This document shows positions 54,182 through 62,397 of a DNA stretch of 64,000 nt, piece after piece; the stretch's first letter is position 1, and every line of letters begins with the position of its first letter. The notes under the pieces were generated by a model. It ran no database searches. It was not told the origin of the DNA and saw nothing but the letters and a program-made list of their open reading frames with translations. The stretch is from Herbaspirillum sp. Sphag64 (lineage in GTDB: Bacteria; Pseudomonadota; Gammaproteobacteria; Burkholderiales; Burkholderiaceae_D). The position numbers and the translations under genes are program-made. Location: positions 1 to 64,000 of the forward strand of contig NZ_JACHYE010000006.1 of assembly GCF_014192645.1 (NCBI RefSeq). The letters run 5' to 3'.

Positions 54182-55690
54182 TTAATGCGGTTGTGCGGCC
54201 TGTGTTTTTTGGTCTGCAACTGCCAGGCCTAGCTGCTCGGCATCAAAACCACCGCCGAGCGCTTTGAACAAGCCGATTTGCTGGTTGCGACGGCTGGCTT
54301 CCAGGTTGATCAGCTGTTGCTGCTCGTTCAGGAGTGCGGTCTCGGCATTGAGCACGGTCAGTTGGGTGGTCAGTCCGATACGGTAACGCTCTTTGGCCAG
54401 ATCGTAGGCGCGTTGTGTTGAGGCCAGTGCATCACGACGGATCGGCAACTGCTGCTCAATCGAGCGAATCCCGGTGAGCTGTTGGGCGACATCGCCAAAC
54501 GCCTGATTGAGCGTCTGATTGTAGGTCGCGACTGCCAGATCGTAGGACGCATAAGCACCTTTGAGATTGGCGCGTAGCGCGCCACCTTCAAAGATTGGCA
54601 GGCTGATGGCCGGGCCAAAGCTGATGCTCTTACTGGCGGCCGTGAACGGGTTGGCGTTGAGCAGCGAGTCGAAACCGGCGGATGCCGACAGATTAATGTC
54701 TGGGTAGAAGCGCGCCTTGGAAGCATCGATATCCTTGTTGGCGGCTTCCACTTGCCAGCGCGCGGCAACGATATCAGGACGACGGCCCAGCAGGTTCAGC
54801 GGCAGCTGTGCAGGCAAACTCGGTGTCGCGAGCAGGTTCAGGTGGGGGGCGTCGATCTGCAATCCGCGATCTGGACCCTTTCCGAGTAAGGTGCCGATCT
54901 GCTGGCGGGTCACGATGATCTGACCTTCGCTTTGCAACAGTTGGGCGCGGGCATCAGCAACGCTGCCTTGCGACTGGCTGCGCTCGATTTGCGTGTCAAG
55001 ACCACTGTGCACCCGTTGAGCCGTCAATTTTTGCAACGACTCGCGTTGCGCCAGGGTCCGTTCCAGTACTGAATGCAACGCATACTGGGTAGCCAGCTGG
55101 TTGTAAGCAGAGGCGATCGAGGTGGTCAGTACCAGTCTTGTTTCCTGCGCGTTGGCAGCGGCAGCCTTGGCTTGCGAAACGGCTTGCTCCAGCGCGGCGT
55201 GGTTCTTGCCCCACAGGTCAAGTTCGTAATTGAGTTGCAGGAAGGCACTCTTTTCGTTGTACCAGCTGCCGCCGTAGGGAGCAGGGTAGATCGTGGTCGC
55301 AGGGAACAGATTACGTGTCAGTCCGGCTTCGGCATTGACTGTTGGTAACAGCGGCGCGCCTTTGCTTTCGGCCAGCGCACTGGCTTGATCCAGACGAGCC
55401 TTGGCTTGCGCCAGCGTCGGGTTGTTCGCCAACGCCTCGGCGATCAAGGCGCTGAGTTGTGGATCGCCAAATTGCTCGACCCAGTTACTGTCCGGCCATT
55501 GGCCACTGCCGGTCCCTTGGGCAAGGCTGCGTTGGGTGGCGTAGTCATCTGGTTGATTCAGATGCTGTGCACTTTGAATGCCATCAAAGCTGGCACAGCC
55601 GGAGAGCCCGAGCACGCCAATCATCATTGCGCAACAGGCAACCGCTCGCAGTCGCATGACCTGCAACATTGGCGATGAGGGGGATTTCAT
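54182..55690 (-). CDS. Outer-membrane efflux lipoprotein (NodT family)
   Basis: A 502-residue outer-membrane factor. Lipobox LGLSGC near residue 32 predicts a lipoprotein; the tandem TolC-like helical repeats include NPTLAQAKARLDQASALAES and GRRPDIVAARWQVEAANKDIDASKARFYP. First gene of the operon, followed by emrA and emrB, completing a tripartite pump. The divergent TetR gene 270 bp away is the probable regulator. Confidence 0.94.
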   Translation of the reverse strand: MKSPSSPMLQVMRLRAVACCAMMIGVLGLSGCASFDGIQSAQHLNQPDDYATQRSLAQGTGSGQWPDSNWVEQFGDPQLSALIAEALANNPTLAQAKARLDQASALAESKGAPLLPTVNAEAGLTRNLFPATTIYPAPYGGSWYNEKSAFLQLNYELDLWGKNHAALEQAVSQAKAAAANAQETRLVLTTSIASAYNQLATQYALHSVLERTLAQRESLQKLTAQRVHSGLDTQIERSQSQGSVADARAQLLQSEGQIIVTRQQIGTLLGKGPDRGLQIDAPHLNLLATPSLPAQLPLNLLGRRPDIVAARWQVEAANKDIDASKARFYPDINLSASAGFDSLLNANPFTAASKSISFGPAISLPIFEGGALRANLKGAYASYDLAVATYNQTLNQAFGDVAQQLTGIRSIEQQLPIRRDALASTQRAYDLAKERYRIGLTTQLTVLNAETALLNEQQQLINLEASRRNQQIGLFKALGGGFDAEQLGLAVADQKTQAAQPH

Positions 55691-55821
55691 CTTTTTTTCT
55701 CCTCGGTAGGATCTTCTTGCTGAAACGAACTGTCATGAGCGTCTACCAGTACGCAGAAAGTCGATGACGTTCGATTCAAAACAAAATTGTATCGGCATCA
55801 AGGACGCGGCACCAACGCAAC

Positions 55822-55843
55822 GCGCCCGGGCTAATCCGGGCGC
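55822..55843. promoter_or_regulatory. GC-rich palindrome in the efflux/TetR control region
   Basis: GCGCCCGG (55822-55829) and CCGGGCGC (55836-55843) are perfect inverted repeats with a 6-bp spacer, midway between the divergent NodT and TetR genes. A shorter dyad, GAGT-AAAA-ACTC, lies at 55874-55885. Either could be the TetR operator; the second is closer to the AT-rich promoter stretch. Confidence 0.4.
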
Positions 55844-55960
55844 AGGTGCTTGGTGGTGCGGTACTGTACTGGCGAGTAAAAACTCATTTTTTTGGATTAT
55901 ACTCGCATATACGAACATTAGCTCACGTTGCAAAAAACACGACTTATCCCGGACCTCAAT

Positions 55961-56587
55961 ATGAAATTGCAGCCTCGTAAAGCGCCCCGTCAGGCGCGTT
56001 CCAAAGCCATGGTGGACACCATTCTCGATGCGGTGGCGCGTGTCCTGGTCGAGCGTGGTTATGCCAAAACGAATACCAACCTGGTAGCTGAAGCCGCTGG
56101 AATCAGCGTCGGTTCTTTGTATCAGTATTTTCCGAACAAGGATGCCTTGATTATTGCCCTAAGGGAGCGTCATGTCGGGCGCATGCTCGGACTATTTGAA
56201 GATGTTGTGGCAAAAATGGATGCCTCCGGTTGTTTGCGCAGCGACTTTGAAGCCTTGATTGAGGCGTTGGTGGCTGCTCATCTGGTTGAGCCAGAGTTGA
56301 ATCGCATTCTCGAGGAAGAGTTTCCTGGCTTTCACTTACCCATATCCATGCCAGTACGACAGCGCTTCTTCGAGGCGATCCGGGCCGTGCTGAGCAAGCA
56401 TGAGGCCAGTCTGACGACGCCGGATATCGATGTGGCCGCCTTTGTCGTGCAGCGTATGCTCAAGGCATTGATCAATGCAGTGGTGCTGGTAGCGCCCCCT
56501 GGATTGAACGCTGCAAGCGTGAGATCAGAAATTGTTCCAGCCGTAATTGGCTATTTGACTGCGCAAAGATCGAATTTAATTGCATAA
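55961..56587 (+). CDS. TetR-family repressor
   Basis: A 208-residue regulator. N-terminal helix-turn-helix ARSKAMVDTILDAVARVLVERGYAKTNTNLVAEAAGISVGSLYQYFPNKDAL, split here only by description, is canonical for TetR; the C-terminal ligand domain is of the efflux-regulator type. ATG at 55961 is preferred to a TTG at 55928; no strong ribosome site is seen. Divergent from the NodT-EmrAB operon, which it probably represses. Confidence 0.93.
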   Translation: MKLQPRKAPRQARSKAMVDTILDAVARVLVERGYAKTNTNLVAEAAGISVGSLYQYFPNKDALIIALRERHVGRMLGLFEDVVAKMDASGCLRSDFEALIEALVAAHLVEPELNRILEEEFPGFHLPISMPVRQRFFEAIRAVLSKHEASLTTPDIDVAAFVVQRMLKALINAVVLVAPPGLNAASVRSEIVPAVIGYLTAQRSNLIA

Positions 56588-56626
56588 TGAGCACGGCCAG
56601 TTGGCCATGTCCATTCCCTTGCTGCC

Positions 56627-57283
56627 ATGATCTTTCCATTGATTTTTTCTATTCGACGACGTGCGCTGCAGTGGTTGCAGGCGATCTCGCTTTGTTTGCT
56701 AAGCACGGCCTTTTGTAGTGAGGCCGCTGCTGCTTCGGTAACGGTGCAAGTGCTCGATGCCGCCGGTGCGCCGGCGCCCAACGCGGTGGTCTATGCAGTG
56801 CCGGTCGGCGGTCAAAGTGTTCCGCGCAATCAGAAGCCGACTGAAGTCGAGCAAAAGAATATTCATTTTTACCCTCTTGTTACGGTAGTTCAGACAGGTA
56901 CGGCGATTGCGTTCCCCAACCACGATAAGGTACGTCATCAGGTATATTCCTTTTCACCGCCTAAGACCTTCGAGCTCAAGCTTTATGCCGGAGTGCCCAG
57001 CAATCCGATCGTGTTTGACAAGCCAGGGATCGTGGTATTGGGATGCAATATTCATGACGAGATGGTGGCCTATATCCAGGTCGTCGACACGCCGTACTTC
57101 GGCAAGACCGATATGAGTGGAAGCGTTAAACTGGATGGCTTGGTCAATGGCAAATACGTCCTCAAGGTCTGGTATTTCCGCATGGCAGCCAATGAGGCAC
57201 CGCTGGAGCAGGCATTTTCCTTGCAAGGTACTGATTTGTCGCTGGCGACAAAATTGCATGTGAAGGCGGTTCCGGTTGAGTAA
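56627..57283 (+). CDS. Periplasmic cupredoxin-like protein with amicyanin-type copper motif
   Basis: A 218-residue exported protein similar to MauL-type 'methylamine utilisation' proteins. The signal peptide (basic RRR, hydrophobic stretch, CSEAAAA) ends near residue 36. The core has a plausible type-1 copper site: H104 (KVRHQVYSF) and C140, H143, M146 (GCNIHDEM), where the C-x2-H-x2-M spacing equals that of amicyanin. A carboxypeptidase-regulatory-like beta module follows (GSVKLDGLVNGKYVLKVW). It probably carries electrons or binds copper in the periplasm. It leads the co-directional set with a GGDEF-EAL protein, DUF3034 protein and exported haemoglobin. Confidence 0.85.
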   Translation: MIFPLIFSIRRRALQWLQAISLCLLSTAFCSEAAAASVTVQVLDAAGAPAPNAVVYAVPVGGQSVPRNQKPTEVEQKNIHFYPLVTVVQTGTAIAFPNHDKVRHQVYSFSPPKTFELKLYAGVPSNPIVFDKPGIVVLGCNIHDEMVAYIQVVDTPYFGKTDMSGSVKLDGLVNGKYVLKVWYFRMAANEAPLEQAFSLQGTDLSLATKLHVKAVPVE

Positions 57284-57359
57284 TAGAGTCATTTAGTATC
57301 ATGTAGAGTCATTTTTATCTGTCACTGTAGGCAAATGTCCATTCAATAACGGGGAAGAA

Positions 57360-59765
57360 GTGCGCTGGCATCGCCTGGAAAATCGCATCGTTGCGTTGTT
57401 CATTATCTTGATCCTGCTAGTTCAGCTAGCGGGATTTTTTGTCATTCGTAAGGCCATTGATGAAAATGCCCGGGCATCGATCTCTGACGAGCTGGTCATT
57501 GGCGAGCGGGTATTTTCTCGTGTGCTCGAGCAAAATGCCGAGAAGCTGACCCAGGCCGCCCGGCTACTGGCCTCCGATTATGGTTTTCGGCAGGCGATCG
57601 GCACTGATGACCGCGAAACGATTGGCTCAGTGCTCGCCAATCACGGTGCCCGTATTGGTTCCACCTTGGCGATGCTGATCGGTACTGATCAATCAGTGAA
57701 GGCCTCAACCGAGGCCAATCCCAGCAGCGATCTGCAACGTAGTAGTCTGGAGCTGGTCGTCAAGGCTGGCGACAGCAGCAGTGCATCGAATACGGTCATC
57801 GTTGATGGGCATCTGTATCAAATTGTGGCAGTGCCAGTCAAAGCGCCGGTGACGATTGGCTGGGTAGTCATGGGGTTCCCGGTCGACCAGAAGCTGGTCA
57901 CCGACATGCGTGCCTTATCATCGCTCCAGGTCAGTGTGCTGGTCAGTGCCCCGGATGGCAGTTGGCAGCAGGATGCATCGACCTTGCCCTTGCCGGAAGC
58001 AGCGATGTTGCCGGGCAAATTGCCAGCGACCTTATCTCACAGCACACAAATGCCGCAACTCTCGCTCGGTGATAACGAGTACAGCGCGCGCATGCTGATA
58101 TTGACCCAAGGCGCCAGTCGTCAGACAGCAATCGCTGTGCTGCAGCTGTCCATCAGTGATGCGGTTGCTCCTTATCGCCGCCTGCAACTGATCCTGCTGT
58201 CCATCAGTGTGGTGGGCGTGATCGTTGCCATTTTCGCCAGTGCTTTCATGGCGCGTCGCATTACCAGTCCGCTGCGTGCTTTGGCCGAGACCGCCAAGCG
58301 GCTCGGTGCTGGTGATTATCGGACGGTGATTGAGGTCAAGGTCAAGGGTGATGATGAAATCAGTCGCCTTGCAGAAGCTTTCGAAAGCATGCGTACCGGT
58401 ATTGCCAATCGTGAACTGGAGATCCGGCGTCTGGCTTACTGGGATTCGCTGACTGACTTGCCCAATCGCGTGCAGTTTGCGGCCATGCTCAAGGAGGCTA
58501 TCGGGCAGGCGCGTTCGAGCGGTGGGCAATGCCATATTCTGATGATGGATCTGGATCGCTTCCAGCATGTCAACGATGTGCTCGGGCACAGTTTTGGCGA
58601 CAATCTGCTGCGTCAGGTCGGGCGACGTCTTGAGCAGCAACTGGAGCGCCCGGGTGCCAAGGTGGCGCGCCTGGGTGGCGACGAGTTCGCCATATTGCTG
58701 CCCGACACCGATATGGCAGAGGCCATGCGGCAGGCCAAGCGGATTCATCAATCACTGGAGCAACCCATTTCCATCGACGATCAGACGGTCGATCTTGGCG
58801 CTGGTATCGGTATTTCCTCCTATCCGGAAAGCGGGCAATCGAGCGATACACTGCTGAGTACGGCCGAAGTGGCGATGTATGTCGCCAAGCGGCGCGGCAG
58901 CAGCATCGTGGTCTACGATCCTGCCATTGACAAAAGTAGTCAGGAAAGTCTCAGTCTGCTCACTGAGTTGCGCCGTGCACTGGATCGTAACGAATTCCTG
59001 CTGTATGCACAGCCCAAAGTCGATCTGGCATCAGGCAGAGTGGTCGGTGCGGAAGCGCTGGTGCGCTGGATTCATCCTGAAAAAGGTTTTATCGGTCCAG
59101 ATCACTTCATTCCATTTGCGGAAACTACGGGCTTTATCCGCTTGCTGACGACCTGGATGCTGGGGCAGGCCGGAATTCTGTGTGCCGAATTGCAGAAGAA
59201 GGGATACTCGCTCAAGTTTTCGGTCAATTTATCGACCCGCGACTTGCTGGATCAGGATTTGCCGGCACGCGTTGCTGACATACTGGCGCGCAACCAGCTC
59301 TCGCCGTCTGCGCTATGTCTGGAAATCACGGAAAGCGCCATCATGGATGACCCGGTACGCGCCCAGCTGACACTGGAGCGTCTGCATCACATGGGACTGG
59401 AGCTGGCCATTGACGATTTTGGCACCGGTTATTCCTCGCTGGCTTACCTCAAGCGCCTGCCTGTTGATGAGCTCAAGATCGACAAATCCTTTGTGCTCAA
59501 CATGGAGCATGACGTCGACGATGCCAAGATCGTCAAATCGACGATTGATCTGGGTCACAATCTTGGTCTCAGAGTCGTTGCCGAAGGGCTGGAAACGCTA
59601 CCGGCCTGGCAGCTGCTGCGTCAGATGGGATGCGATCAGGGGCAAGGTTACTATATGAGCAAGCCCATGCCGGGCGACAAATTCATTGCCTGGCTCGAAC
59701 AATGGACGCCGCCGGCCGGACTCGAGCAGTCTGAGTTTGAAGTGCCTCGTGTTCCGGCGACGTGA
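57360..59765 (+). CDS. Membrane GGDEF-EAL c-di-GMP enzyme with periplasmic sensor
   Basis: An 801-residue protein: membrane helix at residues 10-29, a periplasmic sensor of about 240 residues, a second helix near 275-298, HAMP, GGDEF (intact GGDEF at 439-443) and EAL (intact EAL at 565-567, with DDFGTGYSSL and the SKPMP end). Both catalytic motifs look active, so it may make or degrade c-di-GMP according to the periplasmic signal. Start is GTG at 57360 with GGGGAAG upstream. It follows the cupredoxin gene by 76 bp, suggesting that redox state or a ligand of the periplasmic proteins is sensed. Confidence 0.93.
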   Translation: MRWHRLENRIVALFIILILLVQLAGFFVIRKAIDENARASISDELVIGERVFSRVLEQNAEKLTQAARLLASDYGFRQAIGTDDRETIGSVLANHGARIGSTLAMLIGTDQSVKASTEANPSSDLQRSSLELVVKAGDSSSASNTVIVDGHLYQIVAVPVKAPVTIGWVVMGFPVDQKLVTDMRALSSLQVSVLVSAPDGSWQQDASTLPLPEAAMLPGKLPATLSHSTQMPQLSLGDNEYSARMLILTQGASRQTAIAVLQLSISDAVAPYRRLQLILLSISVVGVIVAIFASAFMARRITSPLRALAETAKRLGAGDYRTVIEVKVKGDDEISRLAEAFESMRTGIANRELEIRRLAYWDSLTDLPNRVQFAAMLKEAIGQARSSGGQCHILMMDLDRFQHVNDVLGHSFGDNLLRQVGRRLEQQLERPGAKVARLGGDEFAILLPDTDMAEAMRQAKRIHQSLEQPISIDDQTVDLGAGIGISSYPESGQSSDTLLSTAEVAMYVAKRRGSSIVVYDPAIDKSSQESLSLLTELRRALDRNEFLLYAQPKVDLASGRVVGAEALVRWIHPEKGFIGPDHFIPFAETTGFIRLLTTWMLGQAGILCAELQKKGYSLKFSVNLSTRDLLDQDLPARVADILARNQLSPSALCLEITESAIMDDPVRAQLTLERLHHMGLELAIDDFGTGYSSLAYLKRLPVDELKIDKSFVLNMEHDVDDAKIVKSTIDLGHNLGLRVVAEGLETLPAWQLLRQMGCDQGQGYYMSKPMPGDKFIAWLEQWTPPAGLEQSEFEVPRVPAT

Positions 59766-59887
59766 TCACTGGTCCGGATGACAGTCGAGATCTTAGGTCA
59801 GGTTGCGATTCGCGAGCAGTGCATAGCGAGTAGCAAACAAGTGATAAAACAAGCTGTAAAAGAAGCTGCAAGAAACCGGAGGCATGA

Positions 59888-60787
59888 ATGAAAAGACATC
59901 GGTGGTACCTGGATCTGTCATTGCTTGCGGTACTGCTGACTGCCGGTGCCAGTGTGTCAGCACAGAGCGTGTTGACGCCCGATCTCGGCAAGCTTCTGGC
60001 AACCTCGGGCGTCACACAGGTGGAGGGGGCCAGTGGCGGTGGTCTGGTGCCATGGGCCACCATCACCGGTTATGGCAGCCGCGATAGCTATGGTGCCAAT
60101 GTGCATTACACCTACGTTGGCACCCAGGATTACACGCTCGGTACCTACGGTGCTGCTGTCGGTATCGCGGATCGGGTGGAATTGTCGGTTGCCAAGCAAC
60201 GCTTTACAGGCAGTCTGGCGCCGCTCAACAACTTGCGCATCGAACAGGATATCTATGGTGCCAAGCTCAAGCTGGCAGGCGATCTGGTCTACGATCAGGA
60301 CAGCTGGATGCCGCAGATTGCGGCCGGTATTATGGTCAAGCGCAACAGCGGTCTCGGTGGACTGGGAAGCACGACCAATGTTACGCAGCTGGGGGCAACC
60401 AGTGACAACGGGATTGACTATTATCTGGCAGCGACCAAGCTGTTGCTGGATCAGAGTCTGCTGCTCAATGCCACGTTGCGGATGACCAAGGCCGATCAGA
60501 TGGGTCTGCTTGGCTTTGGCGGCCCCAATAATGATCATTACCAGCCCATGCTGGAAGCCTCCGTCGCCTACCTGCTCAACCGCAATCTGGCGATTGGTAC
60601 CGAATACCGGATGAGTCCGCATAATCTGGCAACCGACAATCAGAAGGATTACTACGATGCCTTTATCGCCTGGTTCCCCAGCAAGAATCTGTCACTAACG
60701 CTAGCCTATGTCTCGCTCGGACAGATTACGGTCTACAACCCCAAGCGCCAGGATGGCGTCTATCTCTCTGCACAGGTGGGTTTCTGA
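59888..60787 (+). CDS. DUF3034 outer-membrane beta-barrel-like protein
   Basis: A 299-residue exported protein with signal peptide ending at VSA (residue 24). The remainder shows repeated amphipathic strands (GANVHYTYVGTQDYTLGTYG, LLLNATLRMTKADQ, LAIGTEYRMSP) and a C-terminal Phe (SAQVGF), the signature of an outer-membrane barrel; it matches the DUF3034 family. GGAGG precedes the ATG. Its stop overlaps the start of the haemoglobin gene (TGATG), so they are coupled. Confidence 0.88.
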   Translation: MKRHRWYLDLSLLAVLLTAGASVSAQSVLTPDLGKLLATSGVTQVEGASGGGLVPWATITGYGSRDSYGANVHYTYVGTQDYTLGTYGAAVGIADRVELSVAKQRFTGSLAPLNNLRIEQDIYGAKLKLAGDLVYDQDSWMPQIAAGIMVKRNSGLGGLGSTTNVTQLGATSDNGIDYYLAATKLLLDQSLLLNATLRMTKADQMGLLGFGGPNNDHYQPMLEASVAYLLNRNLAIGTEYRMSPHNLATDNQKDYYDAFIAWFPSKNLSLTLAYVSLGQITVYNPKRQDGVYLSAQVGF

Positions 60788-61278
60788 TGATGACACAAGC
60801 ACGTAAAATAGCGCTGGTGGCACTGTGTTTCGTTAGCTCGCTGCCATTCTCATTGACAGCGTTGTCCCAGAATCTGCCGGATACTGCGGCACCTGTACCA
60901 GTAGCGCCAACAGCAAGCAAGGATCCTACGCTCTATCAAGACCTCGGCGGTTTGCCTGTCATCACCCAATTCGTCGACGCTACATTGGTGCTGGCGCTGG
61001 CAGATATTCGTATTAAGGATACCTTCAAGGATACCAATATGAAGCGGCTGGCGCGGCTCATCACCGAGCAGTTCTGTGAGCTGACCGGTGGCCCCTGCAA
61101 GTACAGTGGGGATCCGATGAAGGAGGTGCATCAGGGGCTTGGGTTGAGCAACATGCAGTTCAATGCGCTGGTTGAGGATTTGCAACTGGCGATGGACCAG
61201 TCGCATATCCCGTTTCGTGTTCAGAACAAGCTGCTGGCGCTGCTGGCACCAATGCAGCGCGATGTTGTGACGAAATAA
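60787..61278 (+). CDS. Exported group 1 truncated haemoglobin
   Basis: A 163-residue protein: signal peptide (MTQARKIALVALCFVSSLPFSL...), a Pro/Ala linker, then a truncated globin from residue 48 (TLYQDLGGLPVITQFVD). The proximal haem His is H115 in MKEVHQGLGL, preceded by the family GGPCKYSG. Most truncated globins are cytosolic; export to the periplasm is unusual and points to NO, O2 or electron handling there. Coupled to the DUF3034 gene by an overlapping stop/start. Confidence 0.88.
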   Translation: MMTQARKIALVALCFVSSLPFSLTALSQNLPDTAAPVPVAPTASKDPTLYQDLGGLPVITQFVDATLVLALADIRIKDTFKDTNMKRLARLITEQFCELTGGPCKYSGDPMKEVHQGLGLSNMQFNALVEDLQLAMDQSHIPFRVQNKLLALLAPMQRDVVTK

Positions 61279-61415
61279 ACGATCTAACGAATGTCAGAAT
61301 AAATCCATCAGTACAGGTGATGATGCTTAACGCTCAATTCACTGCGCAACGCCCATGTCTAGCATCATATGTTTCTTGCGTCGTGCGAACGGAAAAATGC
61401 CATTTACGTGCGCGT

Positions 61416-61438
61416 GTTGCCCCGTTGCCCCGTTGCCC
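61416..61438 (+). repeat. Tandem octamer repeat
   Basis: Three head-to-tail copies of GTTGCCCC (the last lacks its final base) lie in the gap between the haemoglobin gene and the frameshifted gene. Possible slippage tract; no coding role seen. Confidence 0.75.
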
Positions 61439-61453
61439 AGTGACCTTATTTAA

Positions 61454-62082
61454 TCAAGACTGCTTGTGCCTTTGGTGGGGTAGTTTATGAGGTGCTAAGC
61501 GCTTCGATTGTAACGACGTATTTGGATCTGACTTTAACTTCGCTTTTGATATATTGAGTTGCCTTTGCGAGAATCCGGGAGTGCCTCTATTTGTACATCT
61601 CTCTGAAAAAGAATTCGTTCCCGGAGATATCAGACTCTTCAGCCCAAGCTCTACTATTTTATTACTTTCTAGTAATCTCTCTAATGTTTCGTAACCATAC
61701 GCGTCCACCATTGCGCGAACCTTAGGCAGATATTCTATTTCTACCTTTTGATTGGCTTCCAGCTTGAGCTTTTGAAATTCAGTGATTCCTTTGGTGGTGC
61801 TTCTGAGGTTCGCTTTTAATTCCTCCAAGGATTTCCACCATTTATTGAGAACATCTATTGTCTTCTGGTCTTCCTCGGAAACGATTTTAGTTTCGTTTTT
61901 CTCTAACGAAGCTTGTGCTACTGGTGCTGACACGCCGTGTTTATCACAGGTGTTCGGGAAGTCGATGCAACAACTTTAATTGCCTGAGTCATGCCAGATA
62001 ATTTTTCGTTCTTCTGATCTGACTGTTGCGCTTGCTGGTTGCCGCTAATTGATGGAAGATGATTGGTTACTGATACATTCAT
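61454..62082 (-). pseudogene. Unknown AT-rich gene broken by a frameshift
   Basis: From ATG 62082 (GGGAG upstream) a frame encodes 54 residues rich in Ser, Gln and Asn (MNVSVTNHLPSISGNQQAQQ...) and stops at 61918. A second frame beginning at GTG 61933 encodes 159 residues, helical and Lys/Glu-rich (EEDQKTIDVLNKWWKSLEEL). The frames overlap by 16 bp and differ by one base. The simplest reading is one original gene of about 200 codons with a 1-nt insertion near 61935-61960. The far C-terminal part may be shifted as well. Codon and base use are more AT-rich than in neighbours. Family not recognised; acquired DNA is likely. Confidence 0.5.
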
Positions 62083-62397
62083 AGAAATTTACTCCCTGAT
62101 ATGTAACGATGGTTTTTAAGCAAGTCAATGTCACAAGAAAAAATAGTGCGATGCCATCACAATATTTTCAATGAGACATGCTTGTCTGCGAACATGGGTC
62201 ATAGGGACAGCGGCTGCACTTGTTGTGCAGAGAATTGAGTCTATATAGTCAGTCAAGATAGAAAAAATAAGACCAGTCTTAAATTGTCCGTCGTTGATAA
62301 AAATATGAATTAGTTTTGTAATAAAAACGGATTATTTATCAAAATTTTATAAATCCGCGTCAATACAGGGGCGTTGACTAATCGCTAAATATACCCA
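62083..62397. other. AT-rich gene-free stretch
   Basis: About 315 bp with low GC, several poly-A/T runs and only a weak 6-bp dyad (CGGATT at 62328, AATCCG at 62352). I see no gene, RNA or clear promoter other than the ribosome site of the frameshifted gene at its left edge. Together with that gene it forms an AT-rich patch of nearly 1 kb. Confidence 0.5.

Noticed and set aside
61918..61960. Programmed ribosomal frameshift joining the two overlapping frames.
   Set aside because: No slippery heptamer or stimulatory structure is visible; a simple indel is more likely.
61918..62082. Idea that the Ser/Gln-rich N-terminus marks a type III secretion effector.
   Set aside because: Composition alone is weak evidence and no secretion genes are in the window; kept only as a remark under the frameshifted gene.
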